Source: Gnomoniopsis sp. IMI 355080 (Eukaryota > Ascomycota > Sordariomycetes > Diaporthales > Gnomoniaceae). From it: DNA of 64,000 nucleotides. The notes beneath the pieces are model-generated. The model saw only the letters and a program-made list of their open reading frames with translations. It searched no databases and had not been told where the DNA came from. The first letter of the stretch is position 1. Every line of letters starts with the position of its first letter. A program made the position numbers and the translations under genes. This document shows positions 55,721 through 64,000 of the stretch, piece by piece. The stretch lies in contig JAPEVC010000001.1 of NCBI GenBank assembly GCA_027946555.1, positions 62,001-126,000 of the forward strand. Direction: 5' to 3'.

Positions 55721-57362
55721 ATGGCCTCCCTGCTCCTTAACCTGCTGCTCACCAGCAGCCCCCGCCCAGCAGCGGCGGCCTCCTTCAATGGCCTGGCAAT
55801 TACCCCCCAAATGGGCTGGAACACCTGGAATGCCTTTGGCTGCTCTGTAGACGCCGATCTCCTGACCTCCTCGGCCCGCGCCATTGTCGATTTCGGCCTG
55901 CGGGATATCGGTTACGAGTACGTGATCCAGGACGACTGTTGGTCTGCAGGCCGCAACACCTCGGGCAACGGCTCCATCATCGTGGACACCACAAAGTTTC
56001 CCAATGGCATGGCCGCCATCGCCGAGGATGTGCACGCCCTGGGCCTCAAGTTCGGCATGTACTCGGATGCCGGGCGCTACACCTGTGGTCAGTATGAGGG
56101 CAGCCTGGGCCACGAGACGGTCGATGCACAGACTTTTGCGAACTGGGGCGTCGATTACCTCAAGTACGACAACTGCTACAACCAGGGCAACGCCGGCACA
56201 CAGTACCTAAGTCGTAATCGCTATGATACCATGAGTCAGGCTCTCAATGCCACGGGACGCTCAATTCTTTACAGTCTGTGCAACTGGGGCGAGGACTACC
56301 CATGGAATTGGTCTGATGCCCCCGGTCCATCTGCTGAAAGTCTAATTATCGAATGATAAGCTGACATTGGAGTGCAGGGGGACTACCATTGCGAACTCGT
56401 GGAGGATTTCCGGCGATGTGTATGACTCTTATGACCGGCCGGATGATAGGTGCCCTTGTGATGGTCCTGAAGCGTGGAATTGTGGACTACCCGGATTCCA
56501 TTGCAGTACTCTCAACATCCTCAACAAGGCCTCCTTCGTTGTTTCCAAGGCCCAGAGCGGCGGATGGAATGACCTCGATATGCTCACTGTCGGCTTGGGA
56601 GGCCAAACGGATGCCGAATACGTGACCCTCTTCTCTATGTGGTGCGCAACAAAGAGGTGAGTCTAAGCTTCTGTTGGGAAGAAGAAACCATCCTGTGTGA
56701 AACAGCAGCTAATGCACACGTACAGTCCTCTGCTCATGGGCAACGACTTCAGCAAGATCACCAATAAGACCCTGTCCATCCTCGCCAACGCAGCCGCCAT
56801 CGCCGTGAACCAGGATCCTCTGGCTTCTTCTGCGGCTCGGCGATGGTACTATGACACCGACCTCGTGGATGAGTACGGCAAAGGCAGCATCCAGATGTGG
56901 TCCGGCAGTCTGAACTCGACAACCGACAGTGAATGGGACGACATGGTCGTACTGCTCGTTAACAGCCAAAATGCCTCTGCCACCATGAACGCGACGCTAG
57001 CGGACATCTTCATCGACTCTGGCACGTACGGCACTGCGCCTCAGGCGGCGTTGAGCTGGGAGGTGCGCGACCTCTGGTCGGACCGCCTGACGGACGAAGA
57101 GGCGCAGGCAATCATTGATGCGGCGAACGCTACAGAAAGCGGTAGCGGTGTCGCGGGTAATGTGACCACAAAGCTGTACAATGCTACGCAGACATCGTAT
57201 GCTGATGGCCTGGAGGCCAAGAACGAGTTGTTGCTGGGCAAGGTCGTCTCTACGGTCGAGCCGCAGGGCACCCTAACGGCGGAGGTCGAGAGGCACGGCG
57301 TGGCCATGTTCAGACTGAGGGCTGTGCCGACGGCTGCTATTAGGAAGAGGACGGAGCTGTAA
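55721..57362 (+). CDS. Alpha-galactosidase, GH27, secreted
   Basis: Exons 55721-56310, 56378-56656 and 56726-57362 encode 501 residues. A signal peptide (MASLLLNLLL...AAAAS) leads directly into LAITPQMGWNTWNAFGC, the standard GH27 start. The nucleophile aspartate is in VDYLKYDNCYNQG. The acid/base aspartate lies in the TTIANSWRISGDVYDSYD region, built across intron 1. QSGGWNDLDML and SPLLMGNDF complete the barrel. A C-terminal beta domain of about 150 residues follows. The enzyme removes terminal alpha-1,6-galactose from galactomannan and raffinose-type sugars outside the cell. The start at 55721 is chosen because it gives a clean signal peptide; no ATG precedes it in frame. Confidence 0.94.
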
Positions 57363-57620
57363 AACCTCGGCCTTAGATCAGTCTTACATATATATATTGC
57401 CAGCATAGACACTGTCAGTATAATCCCTCTAACATATCCACGTCACTTGTGGTCGCAAGACCGGCGCTTCGTCCCCGGTAGTATGATGCACATTGCAGCC
57501 CTTGTAGCATGCGTGATATTCATCACAAAAACGCTCATCACCCTGTGGCATTCAACCCCAACCTCTATCATCTTATGTACACCACCCACTGGCCCTCGGC
57601 TTCCCCGTGCTTGCCATCCT

Positions 57621-58427
57621 TCATCGCTGCTTAGCAAATGGCTCCCAAGCATCAATCTTCGGCTTGACTCTGCAACACTGTTAGTATTGGTATTGGATTG
57701 AGAGCACTATGCTCCTCCCGCGCATGACGTACGTATTGTATGTCTTAAAGGCGCCCCGCGTGCCGGTGTAGTTGGGGATGTGGTATGGCTTAGCCCAGCT
57801 CCGCACTGTCTTGGCAAGAGGGTCAAGAGTTGGTGGCGTGTCGACGGCGTAGGAAATCCATGCGTGCCAAAGAGGCTCGATCTGGGAGCTGTGAAATGTG
57901 CGTGTGCTTTGGTCAGCCTGTGTGTCCCTTTTTGTCCTATGTTGGGCTTCCGGGGGGTTTCTCTGCGTCGAGACTTACGGATCGAAGTCGTGCACCTTGT
58001 AGTCCACCCATCGTGTCCGCACTATACTGCTGTTGAGTTACAGTTCTAAGACGGACGGGAGGGGTAGGATTCCTCGTACGGGGCAGCTCATCGGCCATGT
58101 TCTCGTAGAACTTATTGCCAAACTTGTCGGTGCCGATCAGGGTGCCGGCCTTGGTGTCACCTGTTCTCTCATCACATCAGTCTCCGCCAGGCAGCTGCAT
58201 TTTCGACTGGAACTCCATACCAATGTACTATTTGAACAAGCCACAATGTCAGTCATCGTTTGCCAGCTATCCATGGGTCGTAGGGGCTCTCGGACGTACT
58301 TGAAGTTGGTGCCAGTATTCCTGGTGAAGTAGACTGGTTAGCGGCTGCCCAAAGCGGTGAGGGTCTGAACAATTACCTTCAGGCCAACCTTGCGCAGGTT
58401 ACCTAGAGTTCTGGATATAGTCGACAT
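57621..58427 (-). CDS. NADH dehydrogenase (complex I) subunit NDUFA12/B17.2
   Basis: Seven minus-strand exons encode 135 residues: 58427-58377, 58320-58300, 58227-58221, 58160-58080, 58021-57979, 57888-57733 and 57669-57621. No single exon is long enough to attract notice. The joined protein has the family line LQYIGDTKAGTLIGTDKFGN, then KFYENMADELPLRTRWVDY and PLWHAWISYAVDTPPT. The Tyr-Ile-Gly piece comes from a 7-nt exon. B17.2 is an accessory subunit of respiratory complex I on the matrix side. The exon count is high for such a short gene. It is divergent from PGS1, 288 bp away. Confidence 0.9.
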
Positions 58428-58715
58428 TGTGGCAGCTGTTCAATGAGCAGAAAGTTGTCGAATGTTCGTCGGAAGGAAAGTGAAGTTGTGACGCTGAGGT
58501 TCGCCATATCCCGGCGGGCAAGCGGTGGATCCGAGCGAGCCAGCCAATGACAGAGGCCCTATAAGGTCAGCGGTACGTACCCCCTCACCCCTGCCTATTT
58601 TCTGCCTCTACGACAGTGACACTACACATCTGAATCCATGGTCCTAATTCATTCCCTACCGGACCAGCAAACTCGTTGGGTTTAGTCTGCATATTTTGGC
58701 AGCTTCACGGCGGAA
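58428..58715. promoter_or_regulatory. Divergent promoter of NDUFA12 and PGS1
   Basis: The two start codons are only 288 bp apart, so both mitochondrial genes must share this short promoter region. A TATA box is not evident. The arrangement suggests joint regulation but does not prove it. Confidence 0.5.
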
Positions 58716-60305
58716 ATGCTTGCTCGTAGCGCCATCACTAGATGTGGTGTCGTTAGAAGGAAAAGTCCATTCTCCTTCACGCCTAATTTCCGCTTCACGA
58801 GGCCTCAACAGGCTCGCCAATATGCGACTGCCGGTCCAGCTCCGGTTCCGAGCAGCATGAGCTCTGCCGGCATGTTGGCCCCGTTCATGAGCGAGTTGGA
58901 CAAGATTGCGCCATCCTTCCCTATCCATGGCTCGCAGGTCCAGATATTGGAGACGCCATCCGAATTCTACGAGACTCTGAAGGACAGAATCCGCAAAGCG
59001 AAGAAGCGGATATTTCTTTCGACCCTGTATATCGGAAAGTCGGAACGGGAGCTCATCACAACCCTTCAGGAGGCCTTGAGAAACTGTCCGGAGCTGAAGC
59101 TCAGCATCTTGACGGACGCTCTACGCGGCACAAGGGAGGCTCCTAACCCGTCATGCGCGTCGCTGTTAGTGACCCTGGTGGAGGAATTTGGACCGGAAAG
59201 GGTTGAGATTCGAATGTACCACACACCAAATCTGACCGGATTGCGAAAGAAGTACATCCCCAAAAGGATCAACGAGGGCTGGGGTTTGCAGCACATGAAG
59301 CTCTACGGTTTTGACGATGAGGTACTGCTGTCTGGAGCCAACCTCTCTTCGGATTACTTCACGAACCGGCAGGATCGCTACCATATCTTCTCTTCCAGAG
59401 AAATCACGGAATTCTTCGAAGGACTTCACAGCGCTGTTTCTTCACTTAGCTTCAGAGTGCAGCCTTCAGACTCTAAAGCTGGCTTTGAAAAGGTGTGGCC
59501 GGCTGAAAATGCTGCGCCGTCACCTCTCGAGAACCCGAAGGAATTTGTGTCCAAGGCCACTGCGAAGATCCAAGCCCAAATACTACCTTCCAAAGCGTCG
59601 GTACCATTTCGAACGGATCATCACGACACAAATATCTACCCTTTGGCACAGATGACCCAACTTCTTTCTCCAGACCAATCGACAGAGCTGCCAGCTGTCA
59701 CTCACGTACTGAAAACCCTGGCCGCTCCCGAATTTTCCAACTCGTCTTGGACCTTTACTGCCGGCTACTTTAACCCGGCACCGTCACTCACGAAACTTTT
59801 GCTGTCTACCGCCTCTCACCACAATGTTGTCATTACCGCCTCACCTTTCGCCAATGGCTTTTATCAATCCAAAGGCGTCTCTGGTATGCTTCCTGACGCG
59901 TACACTTTGCTCGCACGGAACTTCCTTCGCGACGTCCATGCCCGCAGGAAAGAACTTGCAATCACTCTGAAGGAGTGGCGAAAGGGCACAGTCAATGAAC
60001 CCGGCGGCTGGACATACCACGCCAAGGGGCTCTGGGTCACCTTACCCTCAGATTCGAACCCATCTCTGAGTCTTGTTGGGAGCTCAAATTACACAAAACG
60101 GAGCTATTCCCTGGATCTTGAGGCCAACGCAATGATCTTGACAAAGAATGAGGGCTTGAAGAAGAGATTAGGCGATGAACAGCGTTGGTTACAGGAACAT
60201 GCGGCGCAGGTCACCAGAGACGACTTTGCGAGGACAGAGAGGAGGGTGAGCTTGAAGGTGCGTGTTGCAATGTGGATTGTCTCGCTGGTTGGTGGAGCTC
60301 TTTGA
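58716..60305 (+). CDS. PGS1: CDP-diacylglycerol-glycerol-3-phosphate phosphatidyltransferase
   Basis: An intronless 529-residue frame. The N-terminus is a basic, Ser/Arg/Phe-rich mitochondrial presequence (to about residue 40). The protein has two HxK(x4)D phospholipase-D-type motifs: QHMKLYGFDDEVLLSGANLS near residue 198, and YHAKGLWV...GSSNYTKRSYSLDLEAN near residue 430. KRIFLSTLYIGKSERELI lies before the first motif. The enzyme makes phosphatidylglycerophosphate from CDP-diacylglycerol and glycerol-3-phosphate, the committed step to cardiolipin in the inner membrane. Length and motifs are complete. It lies divergent from a complex I subunit gene. Confidence 0.96.
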   Translation: MLARSAITRCGVVRRKSPFSFTPNFRFTRPQQARQYATAGPAPVPSSMSSAGMLAPFMSELDKIAPSFPIHGSQVQILETPSEFYETLKDRIRKAKKRIFLSTLYIGKSERELITTLQEALRNCPELKLSILTDALRGTREAPNPSCASLLVTLVEEFGPERVEIRMYHTPNLTGLRKKYIPKRINEGWGLQHMKLYGFDDEVLLSGANLSSDYFTNRQDRYHIFSSREITEFFEGLHSAVSSLSFRVQPSDSKAGFEKVWPAENAAPSPLENPKEFVSKATAKIQAQILPSKASVPFRTDHHDTNIYPLAQMTQLLSPDQSTELPAVTHVLKTLAAPEFSNSSWTFTAGYFNPAPSLTKLLLSTASHHNVVITASPFANGFYQSKGVSGMLPDAYTLLARNFLRDVHARRKELAITLKEWRKGTVNEPGGWTYHAKGLWVTLPSDSNPSLSLVGSSNYTKRSYSLDLEANAMILTKNEGLKKRLGDEQRWLQEHAAQVTRDDFARTERRVSLKVRVAMWIVSLVGGAL

Positions 60306-61843
60306 ATCACTAGCAAAAGGCGTATCCAGTGAGTCATTTACCTGGACTTTGGCGAGAAAGACGGCGCTTGTCGTGAGCGGAATCACTTCAATCCGAGATG
60401 AAGGGAAAATTGGCAACAACCTGGCTTCCGAGTCTAGAGTGCCATTTCGAGAAAAGAGTCGTGGCTCGAAATTGGCGGGCAAGGTTGCGGGACGATCTGC
60501 AGACAGGTCATCAAGCAAACATTGACCGCTGCGCATTGCGAAAAGGTTTGGCACAAGGACGTTGTTCGTCGTGAGACGACTTCATCAAAAGCAAAGACCC
60601 TGGCCCCGAGAAGGGGGTCCACGTGTGGCTACCGGGGTCACGTCAACGGTGAAGCCATGCGAGAGAAGTGCTTGACAAAAACAATGCTTTACAGTTTCGG
60701 TGGATGCCAGTCCTCGGAGGCCCACTGAGCCGCGTCTAGATCCTCAGTGCTGGCTGCCTGATCCAAATGCCCGCCAGTCAGTTGTATCTATACTCTGTAC
60801 CAAATGATCAATCCCTTCGCCGTTGCCAAAGATCGGCTGTGAATACAGGATCGAGGGCGTCAGCTTGGATACGACGTGTTCAATATGCAATTCGGGCAAA
60901 TTTATGTTCTGGCCATTAATGCGCAATGTTTTTTTGCGAAAATCCGTTTCTCAGTTCATCCGGATCGACGCCCTTCCGGCCGCCTCCAACGAGGACCCAC
61001 GGTACCGATTCACGGGGTGCGTAGCAAACATCCGGGCCGAAGTCTATCAGAGTGGCGGTTGACTCAGGCCATTATCCCTTGACGTTCGTTTGACTTTTTT
61101 CCCGGTTTCGACCTAGCACACGTTCCTGTCTTTGCGCCGGCTCGCCGAATAAATGGACTTCCCGCTTGTCAGGCCTGTTCGTGGTTGACCGCTCTGCAAA
61201 AAGTCACCATGCAGACCCTGTCCTTCACACAACTAGCTCTCGTAGCTGGCGCCAATTGCTGCCGGCTAGCCATCCTTCCGGACTCACAAGACTGACCCCA
61301 CATGACTCCCGCAAGCACACGCCTTCAATTGGGCGCTCATTGTCGCATTGCAGCCTCCGGCACGGCAGAAGCCGTCCCTCACAGATCCATATATATGATC
61401 TTCTGTGTTACTCAAGACAGCACCGACGTTTTGACAGATTTTCCAGGGAACCCGTTGTATCATTTATGGAGCCACGCTCTCGGATCAAGCCATCCCGTCC
61501 TTGAGTTGCTATCCTTGTCATCACATTGCTCGTACTGTGGCATGCAAACAGATCGTTCGACGGATTCTTGAAATGTTTCCTAAGACTAGAGGGGAAAGGA
61601 TTTGTTTCGGGCCACCGAAGGCGTTCTGCCATTCTTTGTTTCATAAACAAACCTGACAGCAACTTCCGGGCGGGTGGTTGCTGACGATCCTCCTCCGCGT
61701 TCTTTTGAATCATTTGTGTGCATCAAGTATGATGAGCTCCATGGATGTTGATCACTATGCCTATATCTCCTGAGATTCTCAACATATGCTTGCCATCCGG
61801 CTCCAACATTCATTCGCTCCACGCCGACAAGTTGTGGTCGAAA
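60306..61843. other. Intergenic
   Basis: No gene is supported. Small overlapping frames exist on both strands without recognisable features. Confidence 0.5.
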
Positions 61844-62790
61844 ATGTCAAACACCAGGGTTTTCCAAGTCAGCGCTGTAGCTACGCTACTCCTGTCCTCC
61901 TTACTCTTCAGAATACTAGCCCAAGATGTCTGTGCGACAAGCAGCCAGCCAAACCCCATCGCCCAACAATACCCCGATGCTCCAACAGGCACTTTGAATG
62001 CCACAATTGCGATAATGCCCATATCACTCGACAAAGCAAAGCAACTCATACCTCCACAATATGCTATTCTCGAGCATGCCTACCGAGCTCTGCTTCCTGA
62101 CTTTCCCGAGGGTATGTATCCTGTCATGATGCAGGCAGGACTGGATCACGATATACAACTCGCGGCCTTTGGCATCAGCATTCCAGATTTTCAAGTGAGT
62201 ACTTCCATGCCCGTAAATGTTTACGAGAGAGCTTTATTGACAGTGTCCAACAGCGTATTGGCTGGTCTTTTCCTTTCGTCGACCTACTAGGTGACGGGTA
62301 CTCATCCTTTACCTGGGCACCCGCTCAGATGATAAGCTCGACCATGGAGATAGCCATAAATGGATCGCGAGACTATGGCACCACTGTTTACCCATCTTCT
62401 TTTGAACCTGGCTGTGATGCCTATAGCCGCTTGCCCAACGGCACAACGACTTTCACAGGCACAGCTACCGACAACTCTGTCCATGCTACACTGCAATTTT
62501 CTCCATTAGATCAGGCTTGCAGCAACCCATTCCCCGTCACATTCTATCAGAACATCACCAACCAGCCCATTTTCGGCAATGGGTCAGACTGTGATCAGCA
62601 AATACGACTTTTCAACTCAACGATCAATCAAGGTGATTTTGCACCGGTGCCGGTAAAAGGCACCATCTTTTCGAATATTCCACCTGTTGATGCTAGCGCC
62701 GGAGTCGATGTTTTTGGCATGTTGGTTGATACCCCATTCATTGAATATAATCATGTGGATTGTCAGTCTCTCAAAGGATATTCAGGCTAG
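61844..62790 (+). CDS. Secreted protein of unknown family
   Basis: Exons 61844-62194 and 62254-62790 give 295 residues; the 59-nt intron (GTGAGT...CAACAG) is in phase 0. The frame is open upstream to 61745, but the ATG at 61844 gives a clean signal peptide (VSAVATLLLSSLLFRILAQ) and is preferred. The mature part has several Asn-x-Ser/Thr glycosylation sites (NATI, NGSR, NGTT, NITN, NGSD, NSTI) and five cysteines. Segments such as GTLNATIAIMPISLDKAKQL and GYSSFTWAPAQMISS weakly recall the barrel of acetoacetate-decarboxylase-like proteins, but I would not assign that. It is probably extracellular and glycosylated. No catalytic motif is recognised. Confidence 0.7.
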
Positions 62791-63188
62791 GGGTCTAGGG
62801 ATTAGGCCAAACAATTTAGGTGTTCAGGGCTTCTTACTTTCTCGTTTCAGATTATAGCATAGGCATAGCGAAGGGGTGCTTTTTCAAAAAGTGATCATGG
62901 GCATTTCTTCCTCCGGGTATTTACCCAAAACGGGAAGCTACAGAACAATATTGAGACACGGCGTCGAATCGGATGACCATACTTTGATGTTGTGCACTAA
63001 ATCGCGTGCAAGGTAAATACTAAAGCCCGCTGCCCTGTCCAATCACGTCTTGCCTATCAAGTAGTGCAGGCGCACCGCTGCCTGCACACGCCCACCAGAG
63101 ATTGCGTATGACAGTGCAGCATCTAGACTTTTCTGCAACATTTTCAGGTCTCCTTTGAGGCTTTGCGTCCCTCACAGAATACTTCTCC
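62791..63188. other. Intergenic between convergent genes
   Basis: The 3' flanks of the two secreted-protein genes. Nothing else is seen. Confidence 0.5.
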
Positions 63189-64000
63189 CTAAATCAAGGC
63201 ACTCACAGTGCTGTTGAAAGAGATGCAAGATCCCAACACAGTGCTCTCAAGCGAAGCAGTAGAATTGATAGCTGCTGCGCCCAACGCACTTGTTCCACAC
63301 TTAATTCCGAGGACGAAAGCACCGGCGACCAGGTTAGCGAGATAGGGCGCAGTGTGCTGATTAGTCGCAATATCAGTAAGTAGCTGTAGACAGAGAACGC
63401 ACTCTGGACAGATCCTTCAACAAAGGACTTCTCCTCATGTGACTTACTGTATGATCCAGGGGATAGTTCTCGTTTGTCACGGTATCACCAAGATTGTCTT
63501 CGAGCTGTCCAGTGTAGTCGCCATGGGAAACGAAGTAGACCCCTTTGGAAGGCCCACCTAGCACTTGCGTAGCATACCTGTGGATCTCACGTCAGTCAAT
63601 TTGTCTATCATATGCATCAGGACAAGAGGAGAGCTTAGTGAACAAACCAAGCGTAATATTCGAATCGATTCGGTGCGTAGACGTATGTGCCTGTCTCCCT
63701 GTGAACATGTGGAAGTTAGCAGGTAAGCTCACTCAAGCTGATAGGGATTCCGAGTGTGTTTTGACGCCTAATAACACGTAGGTGCCCCGGCGGACCAAGT
63801 TTTGCTTCAAAGCAAAAGCAAAAGGATCGCTCAAGAAAGACTAACCAAGTATTGTCTGGCGTCTGGCTCGAGAGGATGACCTTAGCACCCTTGGCCAGAT
63901 ACAAGTCCGACGCCCATTCCAAGGTAGCGTCAAAAGTGTAGATGGTTTCGTTGACGCCGTCATATTCTGAATAGCAGATTTCGGCCCCTTGGCCAGGACA
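63189..64000 (-). CDS. Rhamnogalacturonan acetylesterase (CE12), 3' part
   Basis: The gene enters from the right edge. Minus-strand exons within the window are 64000-63846 (5' continuation missing), 63698-63648, 63577-63448 and 63356-63189. The SGNH-hydrolase end is clear: AEICYSEYDGVNETIYTF, ATLEWASDLYLAKGAKVILS, QTPDNTWETGTYVYAPNRFE, and the block with the catalytic Asp-His pair, NYPLDHTHTAPYLAN, formed across the last intron. The nucleophile serine block lies outside the window. The secreted enzyme deacetylates rhamnogalacturonan I of pectin. The stop at 63189-63191 follows a GTGAGT, so a further small 3' exon is possible. Confidence 0.88.

Overview
The window is nuclear DNA of a filamentous ascomycete (Pezizomycotina). 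The genes have short introns (about 50-150 nt, GTAAGT/GTGAGT donors, short AG acceptors). Neighbouring genes are unrelated in function and lie on either strand. The proteins are typical of such fungi: an OPT oligopeptide transporter, homocitrate synthase, a fused mitochondrial transhydrogenase, a 2EXR-domain protein, a BAHD-like acyltransferase, secreted glycosidase and esterase, and small cysteine-rich secreted proteins. I cannot name the species.

Layout. 1-16 kb is sparse and accessory-like: an unknown intronless gene (1232-2500), a short-chain dehydrogenase (3883-4911, minus), a small orphan gene with a GC-AG intron (6817-7340), a 4.3-kb stretch without a convincing intact gene, an 8-cysteine secreted protein (11604-12029), a cluster of AAACGTTTG-type palindromes (about 13.35-13.6 kb) and a 2EXR gene broken by one frameshift (13795-14785). 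16-31.9 kb holds a 16-exon OPT transporter, an alpha/beta-hydrolase-like protein without the usual catalytic residues, a repeat-containing protein, a Spg1/Tem1-type septation GTPase, the glycine cleavage H protein and porphobilinogen deaminase.

33-46 kb has a 10-cysteine secreted protein, homocitrate synthase (lysine pathway, with Gcn4/CPC-type sites upstream), tRNA-His(GTG), a mitochondrial NAD(P) transhydrogenase and a BAHD-like acyltransferase. 47-64 kb has a defensin-like secreted peptide, a BTB/POZ protein, a DHCR7-type sterol delta-7 reductase, a GH27 alpha-galactosidase, complex I subunit NDUFA12 (7 exons, one of 7 nt) divergent from the cardiolipin-pathway enzyme PGS1, a secreted protein of unknown family, and the 3' part of a rhamnogalacturonan acetylesterase that runs off the right edge.

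I assembled the exon structures by hand from splice signals, reading-frame phase and protein-family expectations; no alignment was run. There is no biosynthetic cluster, mobile-element ORF, CRISPR array or clear new multigene system. The most notable points are two micro-exons, the sterol delta-7 reductase in an ascomycete, the probable pseudo-hydrolase, the small cysteine-rich secreted proteins and the palindrome cluster beside the broken 2EXR gene.
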